64,000 nt of DNA from Cantharellus purpuraceus (GCA_025174535.1 JALBUN010000033.1:31327-95326); one strand, 5' to 3'; counted from the first letter of the stretch, positions 24,949 through 35,600 are shown. The notes: generated from the letters alone by a model not told the origin. Numbers and translations: made by a program.

Positions 24949-25762
24949 AGTATTTCCCAGTCAAGTGATGCTGTGAGTCCAAGGACAGTGTGGACAGACT
25001 CTAACCTGGCCACAGGAGTGAATGTGTCCATATAGTCTACTCCTTCAATTTGGGAATACCCTTTTGCTACTACACATACCTTCCACCTTGAGACCATGTT
25101 ATTCTCATCCCTTTTTTGGAAGAATATGGCTCTACTTCCAATTATTCAGTGGCCTTTGGGAACAGTGGATCAGAGGACTAGAGTCCAGACACCATGGCAT
25201 TGAAGTGAGTTCATTCCACCACCATAACCCCTGTCCCAGCACAGTGCACCATAGGCCTCAGTGGCTTCTTTGTAAGTATGGGGATCATCATCTGCAACCC
25301 CCAATAGGTCATCAGTTTCTTTGTCTGGAGCCACTTGGAGATTGTCAGTGAGAGAATGCATTTGTTCAAGGTGATTTATCTGCTGCTCTGCTTGTTTGCT
25401 GATCTGGCACTTAGTCTGTTCGAGGATGGATTTGTGAGGAATTCCCTGCATCGCTGCACGTGCTGCAGATAACGTCTTGGGTCTGGTTGATCAGCATGGT
25501 GAGCTTGTATGCAGTTCATCAGGAGCATTGTATTCAGTAGTATGTTCCTCATCTCCCTGTTGAGATCTGATACTTTATTAGTTGGACTCAATGTATGATG
25601 CCTGAGCATGTCCAGCTGTTCATCTATTTTGGGATCATCCTGTGTGTTCTGAATCTTCACACCAGGGCAGTAAGGTTGTATCCTGGCAATGAATGAAACA
25701 TCTTACAACACTATGATATGTCCTGTGGGAGGATAATTGTTAATGGGTGTCTTAGTTCACAC

Positions 25763-26013
25763 TGTTGCACAGAACTCAACCAAGTGTATTGGTTGGGTGA
25801 TGTGCTGTACAGTGTGATAGTTACTAAGTTCTTTTTTTTACTACATGTGGACCCACATGTGTACTTGGGTCCACTGGATTACATAATAACTATACATATG
25901 CACCCTATGGGTGCATATATCTATCAAGAAGACAGCATTCCTTAATGGAATGCTGCATACATTAATTATTACTATCTAGCTATATACTATAGTAAGTACC
26001 TTGGGTACTTACA
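25763..26013 (-). repeat. LTR-like terminus of element H
   Basis: On the minus strand the sequence AAAAAAGGGAGGG, which resembles a polypurine tract, is followed by TGTAAGTACCC and, 251 bp on, by TGTGCAACA. This is a TG..CA unit in the position of a 3' LTR. A 48-bp piece of the same terminus (GCACAGAACTCAACCAAG) recurs at 30194-30241. No second full LTR is in the window, because LTR B cuts the other side at 28203. The LTR assignment is therefore an inference. Confidence 0.5.
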
Positions 26014-28009
26014 CCCTCCCTTTTTTGAATGAGGCATGATCTCATTCAGTACCTTTTAATCATACAGCTCCTTATGAAGCTGTTCTGACAAGTTGGTGTC
26101 CATATGGTCATCTTGTTCATATGGCTCTGGAGGGGGATGGCTCTCAGTCATTCCTGACATGGTTGCAGTATCCTCATCCACTTGAATGGATGAGGAGGAT
26201 GCAATTGCTACTGCAGCATCCCGATCAAGTTCACAATTAAATTAATTGTGACCTAAATGCTCAGCAAGAGAGCATTTAGCAGCTTTATGAGCTGCTTGGG
26301 AGACTCCCTGAGTCTCCTGCTTTATCCTGCTTTCACTTACCAACCCTAGTGGGCTGGTTAAATGCTGCTCTAGAGGCGATGTGTTTAGCAAACTCCTCTA
26401 ATATAGCAGCACAATCAGAGGTGATGCCTCCCGATTGTCCAAACCAGAGCACAAGCTCTAATTCAGTATGTTCTTTGGGGAGCAATTCCCCCAATCATAT
26501 GCTCCAGTGACTGAAGTGCGAAAGGTGTCACCAAGAGTTGGTGACAACTTTTGGCCACTGGTCAATAATCCCCAGTGGCTGGGATTCTGGAACATAGTCC
26601 AGAGGTTCTTCTTAAATACAGAAGAACCCTTCTTGAGAGTGGCCTTTTGTAGCCACATCCAGATGTCCACATCGGACAGGTTCATAGTACCATCCTACTC
26701 CTGTCAGATGGCCAGGGGGACCCCATTAGGGTTTACTTGCCACCCCTGTATGAGAGCAAGTGTGTCTACTGGTGTGGTCAGTAGAGTGATGATAAGACTC
26801 ATGTTATCAGCGTGAGCCAGTAGAGTCATTCTCTTGATGACTCTGCACATTGGTACAGTCCGTTCTATGAACGGCATGGCCAATGCCTTTTTATGGAGTG
26901 ATACAAACTCCAGAGTGTCCATATCACAGATGTCAAACCAGTCTGCCCTGATAGGGGCAGACTTGCCCAGAGGTCATGGCAGGTGGCCAGTGACTGCTCT
27001 GGAGGGGTCAGCTGCAGTCATGAACCATGGTGCCCATTTGGGGAATGATTTCCCCACATTGGCATGCTTGAGAGCATGCCCAAAATCATCCCAGTGTTTG
27101 CAATAATTCATATGCTGGGCTTCCTCCAGCGTCTTCAACACTGGGTCTTTTAAGGTACAGCTGGCATCACCAGCCATATATTCCTTTCAAAGCTGATCAA
27201 TCTCAGCTTTGGTTTCTGATAGGGCAAACTCTTTGAATTTTCCCAGTTGCTTAGCACCCTTGGGGATGCTAGCCAGGAGGAGGCCACGATTGTGGTTGTA
27301 TTCCTCCCTGATTGGGTTGGTGTCGTCCCAATCTTGACCCTCAGACCCTTGAGGATCGATCCAAGGCAATTTGCTCAGGCAATCGTCCTCTTTGGTAAGA
27401 TCAATCATTTCCTGTGATGATGAAGCCATGGGCTGTAATGGCATAATGGCAGGCAATGATTTGCCTGCCATAGCACACGATAGCAATGCTACTGGAGCCA
27501 AGTGCACTGTTGTGAGCTTGGTCTTAAATGTAGGAGGTGCTCTATTAGCAGCCTCCTTCAGTGTTTTTAACTTGTCTCTGAGACAAGTTACTTTGGACTT
27601 CTCATTGTTAAGAAGCCCTTCAAGTTCTTGGACCTGTGCAAACAGGTCTGAGTTATCCTTGTACATCTTATTGTAGTCTTCATGATAAGGTGTCATCTTC
27701 AATGTCGTGTATAAGTTGTGGCCATGTGACTCTTAATGCGCTTTCCACTGAAGCAGTGGAATGATATAGTCGGCCTCCATTTTGGGCCTCAATTAAGTGC
27801 AACACATATGCATTGCACTTGTTGCACCTGTGAGGGTGATGGATGGCAGCACCACCATGCCATCTGTCAATTTTCCAGGTCATCTCATCTTGATGACCCC
27901 TGATCATATCTGCAGCACTCAGTACCAGTGCTGCTGCTGTGGAAGTTTGTTCAACTTCCATTGGATGCTCATCCTGAGCATCCATCATCTCCCTTCTGAG
28001 AGATGACAT
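26014..28009 (-). pseudogene. Decayed ORF of element H, unknown product
   Basis: The minus-strand frame starts at 28009 (MSSLRREMMDAQDEH). It shifts frame near 27700 and then stays in one frame down to about 26030, with some eight in-frame stops, for a total of about 650 codons. Visible traits are a possible metal-binding stretch HRCNKCNAYVLH, then a short coiled-coil (LFAQVQELEGLLNNEKSKV, LRDKLKTLK). A conserved-looking middle follows (WFDICDMDTLEFVSLHKKAL, GWQVNPNGVP, LSDVDIWMWLQKA). I do not recognise the family, and no RT, integrase or transposase motif is present. If the element is an LTR element it is non-autonomous. Both arms of many hairpins fall inside codons. Confidence 0.6.
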
Positions 28010-28202
28010 TTTGATGGGGGGGTTGTGGTGGTTTGAAGAAACACTGCTAGCTTTTTATGGCTGAGCTTGAAAATTCTTTATTGAGAATTTTTCCAGTGAC
28101 TATGTCACATGGGTGTAACATGATTAATTATCACTTACCCCTTTCATGCTACTATGAGTAGCATGATGGTGAACTGCTCCCATAGGGAGCAGTTTTTCTA
28201 CC

Positions 28203-28803
28203 TGTTAAGTGCTGGGATGCTCAGAGTTCAAAAGGAATAACCGGAGTTAGGCTGCTAGTAAAAGAGAGGGGTGGGACTTTACTGTTCCAGTTCAACTGGA
28301 GACAGTGTGGGAGCAATACTATTGAGTTGGATCGAGTGGACTTGGCTTCAACTTGTGTGTTGCGCCCCCTCAGATCATTGGTCCAATATTTCAGAGTTCA
28401 GAGTACAGAGTTGGATCAAGGATCTGGAGTTCAACTTATCAGGAAGGTACTTGACAAGAAGCTAGCAATCAAGAAGTTGATGGGGCAAATCTTAGTCGAT
28501 ATATGAACTACTGTAATAGACAGAGAGTAGCCCATATAAGTATATGGAGAATTGAATGCTAGAACTAAAACAAGAAAACAATAAGACAGATATGGAGTAC
28601 AACACGGAAAGGAGTTCAGAGTTTGGACCCAAGTCCAAACTATACTAGCAATATAAAAGAAGAGGTTTGTTGTACCCCATAAGAAGAAACTACTTATGGA
28701 GAACAAGAAAAGGAGTTTGGAGTTGATGGAGGTGGAGTAGGAAGATGGAGATGGAGTTGGAGATGGAGTCTGGAGATCAGACTTGATGTTACAGGATGTA
28801 ACA
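28203..28803 (-). repeat. LTR B, reverse
   Basis: This is the reverse complement of LTR B, from TGTTAAGTGCTGG to GGATGTAACA, 601 bp. Flanks CTACC and ATCCA do not match. It truncates the upstream side of element H on one side and abuts gypsy-B internal sequence on the other. Confidence 0.87.
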
Positions 28804-28867
28804 ATCCACTGCGCTACTGCCCTCCTCACAATTGTGTTTCCATCAAGGAGGAGCACTCCCTTTTACC

Positions 28868-29278
28868 TCACATTTCAGCCAGTTTGTCTGGCATGTGAGG
28901 CAAGAGCAAGATTTCCTGGTCTAGGAAACAAAAGTAATAATCAGTAGGATATCCTGACATCCAGTCACTATGTTCACTCACTGTTGCCCACTTGCACACG
29001 TCATCATGCTTGATGCATGTATTGCATATGAGGTCCAATTCAGATTCTTCATCCAGATCCTTATCCACCTCCTTGCCTTTTGCAACTACCCTCGATAATG
29101 CCCTTTTCTTTGTGGCCTCCACCCTGACTTGAGCCACCTCAGCAGCCCTCTTGCAATCTGCTACCTCCCTTGCAATCCTCTTCTCCTCCTCCACCTTCTT
29201 CTTCTCTGCAGCATCAGCCTCAGCAATCAACTTATCCAATGTGGCGCATTGCTGATGAAGTTCTTTGGCAGAGGGCAT
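28868..29278 (-). CDS. Antisense coiled-coil/CxxC ORF of the gypsy-B element
   Basis: This 136-codon minus-strand ORF (the frame is open upstream to 29359) starts best at MPSAKELHQQC. It has a charged coiled-coil of about 70 residues (AEADAAEKKKVEEEKRIAREV, then VRVEATKKRALSRVVAK). An acidic patch (DKDLDEESELD) follows, then CNTCIKHDDVCKW, a C-x2-C-x6-C half of a Zn2Cys6-like cluster. The second Cys half is not seen before the stop. It lies between lost pol sequence and LTR B (29423), which is preceded by AGGGAGATAC. That position and orientation match the antisense gene of Gypsy-D. It looks like a truncated relative, though the evidence for homology is architectural. Confidence 0.6.
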   Translation of the reverse strand: MPSAKELHQQCATLDKLIAEADAAEKKKVEEEKRIAREVADCKRAAEVAQVRVEATKKRALSRVVAKGKEVDKDLDEESELDLICNTCIKHDDVCKWATVSEHSDWMSGYPTDYYFCFLDQEILLLPHMPDKLAEM

Positions 29279-29422
29279 GTCAGATGGTGGTAAGAGATAA
29301 GGAGAGAGGTAACATGCATTTAATAATTTGGCCAGCCTCATGTGCCAATTCAAATGCATATACCACCAATTTTCCCATGATGCTGACTAAGATCTTGTGG
29401 ACTCAATCTAGAAGGGAGATAC

Positions 29423-29994
29423 TATTACATTCTGTAACACCAAGTCCAAACTCTGGATCTCCATCTCCATCAACTCCACCTCTGTCAACTCCACCTTCGT
29501 CAACCCCAAACTCCATTATTGTTCTCTTTATAAGTAGTTTCTTCTTATGGGTTACAACAAACCTCCTTCTTTTATATTGTTTAGTTTTAGTTCAGACTTG
29601 GGTCCAAACTCCAAACTCCTTTCCGTGTTATACTCCATCTTATTGTTTTATTGTTTTAGCTTCAGCATTCAATTCTCCACATACTTATATGGGCTACTCT
29701 CTGTCTATTACAGTAGTTTGTATATTGACTAAGATTTGCCCCATCAACTTCTTGATTGCTAGCTTCTTGTCAAGTACCTTCTTGACAAGTTGAACTCCAG
29801 ATCCTTGATCCAACTCTGTACTCTGAACTCCAAAATATTGGACCAATGAAGCCAAGTCCACTTGATCTGACTCAATGGTTATTGTCCCCACTCTGTCTCC
29901 AGTTGAACTGGAACAGTAAAGTCCCCTCCCTTTCACCACTAGCAGCCAAACTCCGGTTATTCCCTTTGACCCCCGAGTTTTCCAGCCCTTAACA
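29423..29994 (+). repeat. LTR B, 3' LTR of gypsy-B fragment
   Basis: It starts TATTACATTCTGTAACA (TG decayed to TA) right after the purine tract AGGGAGATAC, and ends CCCTTAACA, 572 bp. Its right end joins the interior of an LTR G, so gypsy-B inserted into a Gypsy-D LTR. Confidence 0.87.
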
Positions 29995-30193
29995 CCTAGC
30001 TCCTAAGTCTGATCCAAACTATCTAAGTTGTACTCCATCTCCAAAATCTCAGACACAGGTACTAGTGAGGGCGCAGCACATAAGCTGAAGCCAAGTCCAT
30101 TCTGACCCCCATGATGCACCTCAATCCCCACTCCAATTCCAATGCCAAACTCCAATCCCGGTTCTGACCCCCAATCAGACATAGTGTGTAACA
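29995..30193 (+). repeat. LTR G fragment, forward
   Basis: This is the 3' 199 bp of LTR G (CCTAGCTCCTAAGTC to GTGTGTAACA), truncated on the left by LTR B. It faces the minus-strand LTR G of copy 3 across a 48-bp spacer (30194-30241) derived from the terminus of element H. Confidence 0.85.
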
Positions 30194-30241
30194 CCAGCAC
30201 AGAACTCAACCAAGATATATTGGTTGGGCAATGTGATATAT

Positions 30242-30757
30242 TGTTACGCACTAGGTCCAATTGGGGGTCGGAGATTGGGTCGGAGGTCGGGTCAGAGTCA
30301 GAGCACATCATGGGGGTCGGAACGGACTTGGCTTCAGCTTATGTGCTGCACCCTCACTAATACCGGTGTCTGAGATTTCGGAGACGGAGTACGACTTAGA
30401 GAGTTAGGATCGGACTGAGGAACTAGGCGTGATTCGATATTCAAGCTGGGGAATGAAGTCCCCAGTCAGCAACTTAAATACATATTTTGAAATCTAATAA
30501 TAATTACTCCGGTGATGGGTCTCCAAGGCCGATGGCCTTACATGAGTATGTCCAAGTCCAATGGGGACAGATGTCCAGGTTCCTATGGTGATGCTGATGC
30601 ATCAATTGGAACTGGAGACGGATGGGCGGGATCGATGGTGACAATCGGACAGGTAGATGGAGACGTGGTGGTTTCCAAATGGAGTATAGATTTCATGTGT
30701 GTGGGGATCTGAGGGGATCAGATGGGAATCTGGGTGTTAATGAATATAGTCATAACA
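30242..30757 (-). repeat. LTR G, 3' LTR of Gypsy-D copy 3
   Basis: On the minus strand this runs from TGTTATGACTAT to GTGCGTAACA, 516 bp, with the GAGATAC tract just inside (30758-30765 on the plus strand as GTATCTC). It is rich in CpG compared with copies 1 and 2, suggesting it is the youngest. Confidence 0.9.
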
Positions 30758-30859
30758 GTATCTCTCCATTTAAGGCCAAGCCCCTGAGGCCTCATGTCCA
30801 TGGATTGAATAGGTGAGACGGTTGGGTGCAGTCGGAGTTATACTGGGGATCTGGAGACA

Positions 30860-30867
30860 TATAAAAG
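30860..30867 (+). promoter_or_regulatory. TATA box of the antisense gene, copy 3
   Basis: TATAAAAG lies about 30 bp upstream of the ATG at 30896. The same ACATATAAAAGGAGGGGC context precedes the antisense gene in copy 1 (minus, near 7615) and copy 2 (minus, near 19040). The box is outside the LTR, in the stretch between LTR and ORF, so the gene appears to have its own promoter. Confidence 0.6.
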
Positions 30868-30895
30868 GAGGGGCATGATTGAGGTCTTATTCCCA

Positions 30896-32501
30896 ATGAT
30901 GTCAAACCCTTTGGCAAGCATGAGCGTGGCTGAGCTTGAGCAGTTGCTCTTGGCCCAACGGAAGGAAGAGGAAGAGGAGCAGAAACGGAAAGAGGAGGAG
31001 GAAGCAGAACAGAGACGGAAGGAGGAGGAGGCGGAATGGAGACGGAAGGAGGAGGAGCAGAACAGAGACGGAAGGAGGAGGAGGAGACGAGAAGGAAAGA
31101 GGAGGAAGTGAAGGCCGAGAGAGCCCACAGGGTCAGGGAATTTGCGGCCGCGATGGAGGCCGCAAGACTGAAGGAAGTGGAGGAGCAGGTGCATGAGCTA
31201 GAAGCTGCCATGGAGGTAGAGGAGGAGGTGACTGGGGCAGGGGGAACCAGCCACCCAGGAAGTCTGAGTGTGCCAGTATGGACAGGGACCCCTGAAGTCA
31301 CCATCATCTCCGTTACACGGATGGAGACAGCTCGTCTGAAAACTGTCACAGCGGAGGTCTCGCCATTACATCCGCGGGCACAGCCATTGTTTGGGTTGGG
31401 GGCAGCTGAGGAAGATGAAGTGATGGAGATGGAGAGGGCGGAGGTGGAGGCAGATCCTGATGCCAATATGGAGCTCGATGCAAATGCGGAACCCAAGGCA
31501 GGTGTGGATGTCGGGATGGATGCAGAGCCAGATCCGACTTCAAATTGTTATGAGATGGCTTGGGTAGCTGCAGTTGAGGCTTGCAAAAGAGCAGAGCTCT
31601 ATGCTGCTACCACTAAGAAGAATCTCGATGTCGCGGTCTTTTCATTGAAGGCGTACCCAAGTGCTGATACGGAGAAGCGGGAGGCGGATCGGAGGGTCAT
31701 ATGGTGCAAGGCGGAGAGTCACGTGTTGGCAACCCATAAGAAGGAGCTGCATGTCACGAAGTCGGCGATCCAGCTTCGCAAGTGCGAGATGGAGAAGGCG
31801 GCAGCAGAACAGCAGGACAAGGAGGAGGAGAGGGAACACTTGGAGGCCACAGCGAGAAGGGGCAGACCACCCAAGGCTCTGGCTCCAGCAGAGCCATTTG
31901 GCAGGCCTGGCGTAACTTGTGACTTGTGTCATGATGTGGGCGTGGAGTGCGTGTGGCCTACCGGCCCAACTTGCCGCCTTCCTGTGATCATTGTCGGGGT
32001 CGGAAAGGAGGGTGTAGGATCGGTGGAAAGTTCGATCCCTGGAGTCGGAGCGTCAAGCCCCGACTAGTGGTACAAGGAGGGGCAGAGAAAGAATCGGAAG
32101 GTTGTCCGACCAAAAAGCGGCGGACGGAGACAGGTGCTGTGGCAGCTGGGGGTAGCGGTGTCGGATCGGAAGGGGCAACAACCGGTACAGGCACGGGGCG
32201 CGTCTCTGCACCCAATAGTACTGTGGGCCAGCTTATCTGGCTGGTCAACCTTCAGTCAGAGCACCTCCAGCGGATGGAGGGGTTGCTAGTGGACTTGGTG
32301 AAGATGATGAAACGGAAGGAGGTTCTGGAGGGTCAGTGGACGGCTGAGTTACATTGGTTGCGGAAGTTCATGGCCCCTTTGGATGAGGATTCGGACATGG
32401 GGGATGAGAAAGATTGGGTGTCAGATGTAGGGAGTGATGATGAGTCGGAGACGGAGCCTGAGGTAGATAAGGGGAAGGGGAAAAGGAAACGCAATGTATA
32501 A
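30896..32501 (+). pseudogene. Antisense Zn2Cys6/AT-hook-like gene of Gypsy-D, copy 3 (best preserved)
   Basis: It is encoded opposite to the gypsy pol. The start MMSNPLASMSVAELEQLLLAQ leads into a Glu/Lys/Arg coiled-coil. A frameshift near 31080 moves the reading to a frame open from about 31080 to 32067. That part holds LKEVEEQVHELEAAMEVEEE, an acidic segment, RAELYAATTKKNLDVAVFSLKAY, a second helical stretch (AEQQDKEEEREH), an AT-hook RRGRPPK (about 31855-31875) and CDLCHDVGVEC. Another shift near 31975 leads to CDHCRGRKGGC, completing a Zn2Cys6 pattern with a 12-residue linker. A hydrophobic helix (VGQLIWLVNLQSEHL), an acidic tail and the basic end GKGKRKRNV (possible nuclear signal) close it. 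The family is unknown to me; a DNA-binding role is inferred. Confidence 0.83.
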
Positions 32502-32656
32502 AAATAAAAAATGAAAATGATTATAAATTTCAGAGCGGAGAAAAATGAGTCAGAGTGATATTCCTTCAGAGTTTTTTGGGCAGGCTGGTAATTTCCCTTG
32601 TGACTTGTAATAAAATGATGATGCAAAATAATAGAATTAGCATTAGTAATCGAACT

Positions 32657-35600
32657 TAAAGATTCATAAGGGGGCCAGGTTTGTCTGGATAAGCGGAGTG
32701 AAAGTCAGAGACAGATTTGGATGCGTGATCGAGTTCAGACGTGGATATCCATGAGGACTCTTTGTCAGTGCCTTCATATCCAGTCCATTTGACTAAGTAC
32801 TGGAGCTTGCACTTGTGTCAACGGTTGATCTTTGAGTCCAGGATCTCAGATATCTCATATTCATTATCTCCTTCGATGATGATTGGGGGAGGTGGAGGTT
32901 GCATGCGACCAGAGATCTTGTTCGTAGTAGTGGGTTCGAGCATTGATATATGGAAAACCGGATGAACTGCTTGGAAGTGGTCAGGGAGGTGGAGGGTGAA
33001 GGACCTGCTGCCTGCATGAGCAATGACCTCATAAGGACCTAAGTATCTCTTGGAGAGTTTCTTTGATGGACGGGTGGTCCAGAAATGTTCAGCCTTAATG
33101 AATACTTTGTCTCCGATTTGCAGGTCCGGAGCCGGAATGCGGCATTGGTCTGCAGAGACTTGATATTGTTTCTAGGCATCAGAGATGGTTTCTCAGAGAT
33201 GTTGGTGTAGTTGATCGAGGTCAGTTACGAATTGGCAAGCTTTGGTGGAGGCAAGTTCTTTCTCAGGGTGGACAGAGATGTTCGGATGATAGCCTTTATT
33301 AGCAAAGAACAGAGAGACACCAGTGGTTGCATTCAGAGTGTTGTTGTAGGCAAACTCTGCTATCGGAAGTAGGTCAGCCCAGTTGATAGTTACAATAGAT
33401 TCGGAGATATTGTTCCAGGGACTGATTCATTCATTCCGTTTGTCCATCTCCTTCTGGATGGTATCCGGAGGTGAAGTGAAGTTTCATGTCGAGAGCCTTT
33501 CCTAGTGTGCGGAAGAAGGAGGACATGAACTCTGAGCCCCAATTGGATGTGACATGCAATGGGACTCCATGTTTAGAGAATACGTGGAGAACGAACAACT
33601 TAGCTAGTGAGGCAGAGGTGATGGTGTCATGCGTCAGAATGAATAGTGACTGTTTAGTGAACCTGTCAACAATCATGAGTATGGTGTCGTATCCAAGTGA
33701 TGGGGAGAGCTTCTCTATGAAATCCATGGAGATGGAGTTCCATGGTTGCTCCGGGACTGGAAGTTGCTCAAGCATTCTGTAGGGTTTGTGCCTTTGCAAT
33801 TTTGAGCGCATAGACATGGTGCAGGAGTTACAGTAGTGTTGAATGTATTCTCACATTTTAGGCCATATGTAGTCTCGTTGGATTAATCCTTGTGTGCGAT
33901 TTTGCCCGAAATGGCCCGAGATTGGGTGATCATGATAATACTGCAAAACTCGGAATCAGAGGCTGTTGGTGTCGGGGACGTATATCCGGTTGTTGTGTCA
34001 GAGGTGTCCTTTGGGGTCAAGTGACCATTTCAGATCGGAAGGGTTGTCCAAGTGTTTAACTGTAACAGGATCAGATTGGAGTGATGAGCAGATGTTGGAG
34101 CAGAGTTGGTCAATGTCCATAATGGTGACAGCTCGGAGGGTGGGAGTCATGAGGGTGGATGCTTGTAGGGATGATGCCAGCTGCTTGTTAGTAAACACAG
34201 GATGAAAGTTCTGTGGGTTTACAGTGGCATAGTCGCTATTCCCCTCTTTAGGGTAGATGTCCCATTGTCTAGTTAAAGCGTCGGGCTTTGCTCTGAGTCG
34301 ACCAGGACAGAAATGGATAATGAGATTGAACTGAGATAGGTATTCGGACCATCGGGCTTGTCTCCAGGTGAGCAGTTTCATTGTGGAGAAGTATTCCAAG
34401 TTCTTGTGGTCAGTTATGACATCCACTGGATTGGAGGGGCCTTCAAGGTAGTGTCTCCATATCCAGAAGGCTTCATATATGGCAAGGAGCTCTTTGTCAT
34501 GGACATCATAGTTCAGTTTGGGGGGCGTAAATGTACGCGAGTGAAAAGCGATCGGATGGACTTGTCCATCATCTCTCCAGATGATGGACAAGATCGTGGC
34601 AAGTGCATAGTTGGAGGCGTCAGTCTCTAATAGGATAGGAATGTCTGGAACCCAATGAGTCAGTATCAGAGCGGAAGTAAAGGCCTTTTTCAAGGTCTCA
34701 AAGCTCTGTCTACATTTGTCAGTGAAATTCCATTGGATACCCTTCCTAGTGAGTCAGGTGAGCGGAACGGTGATATCGGAGTAGCCATGAATGAAGCGGC
34801 AGTAGAAGTTGGTGAACCCTAGGAAGGACTGTACATCCTTGACTTTCTGAGGTTCCAGCCATTCCTGTATGGCTTTGATTTTGTCATCGGACATTGTCAA
34901 TCCTGCCGGGGAGAGGATATAGCCTAGGTATTCGACCGAGTCAGAGTGGAATTTGCATTTGTCAGTGCGGGCAAAGAGGCCATGCTTTCGGAGACGTCAG
35001 AGTACTTCTCGGACATGTGTCCAATGTTCTTCTTTGTTGTCCAAATATACCAGAATGTCGTCTAAGTAAACGAGGACAGTCACATCGAGGAGGTCGGTGA
35101 AGGTATCATTCATGAACCTCTGGAAGGCGGCTGGAGCATTGGTTAGTCCAAAGGGCATGACGCACCACTCGAAAGATCCATATCATGTGCGGAAGGTCAT
35201 TTTCCATTCGTCGCCTTCTTGGATGCAGACTGGATGGTAGGCATGTCGGAGATCTATTTTGGAATAGATCTTAGCCTTTCGAGGACTTTCGAGTAGGTCT
35301 GCGGTGCAGGGTATTGGGTATCGGTCTTTCTTGGTGATCTTGTTGAGTCCATGGAAGTCGACGCATAGACGGAGTGATCCGTCCTTTTTGCAGACAAATA
35401 GGACCAGAGCTCCATGGGGAGATAGGGATGGGTGGATGAAGCCTGTGGCCAAGTTCTTGTCTATGAATGTTCGGAGAGCCAGTAGCTCTTTTTGGGATAG
35501 CAAGTAGATAGGGCCAAGCGGAGGGGTGGAGTTGTCATCCAGTTCAATCTTGAGATCGTATGGTCAGTGTTCTGCTAGGGAGTCAGCTTTAGACTTGCTG

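Larger units (their letters stand above)
22813..25697 (-). pseudogene. Copia F pol (RNase H, RT, linker), interrupted by a MITE and LTR I
   Basis: This is a minus-strand copia polyprotein. RNase H lies at 22877-23134: EYIASCHVTKEAIWLCHLLELLG, YSDNSGSI and KHIDVQFHYT, with the copia tail beyond. The RT C-terminal part is at 23393-23836, with the active-site box changed to HVNDM. The RT N-terminal part is broken by MITE copy 3 (23981-24545) and by solo LTR I (24610-24948). The acidic linker (DDDPHTYKEA, WTLVL) and the region behind integrase run to about 25697. Multiple stops and shifts are present. It is a different family from copia A and B. Confidence 0.87.
25757..28200. repeat. Element H: region tiled with short perfect palindromes
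   Basis: I count 26 perfect inverted repeats with arms of 8-11 bp and spacers of 10 nt or less, and about 11 more with 7-bp arms, spread across about 2.4 kb. Examples by position: 25896-25905/25909-25918, 25933-25941/25947-25955, 26171-26180/26187-26196, 26253-26262/26270-26279, 26940-26948/26955-26963, 27446-27456/27461-27471 (11 bp), 27568-27577/27581-27590, 27962-27971/27975-27984, 28144-28153/28157-28166 and 28172-28181/28185-28194. Chance would give well under one with 8-bp arms. They occur in the LTR-like end, the reading frame and the leader alike. Neighbouring elements lack them. Confidence 0.9.

Noticed and set aside
25896..28194. Element H hairpins as a CRISPR-like array or as transcription terminators
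   Set aside because: The palindromes differ from each other in sequence, there is no repeated unit or spacer pattern, and no U-tracts follow them; the genome is eukaryotic.
30936..31196. Arg/Gly-rich frames across the coiled-coil repeat (also 18706-18969 and 18753-18947 on the minus strand)
   Set aside because: They are alternate-frame shadows of the GAG/GAA-rich repeat of the antisense gene and are not conserved in length between copies.
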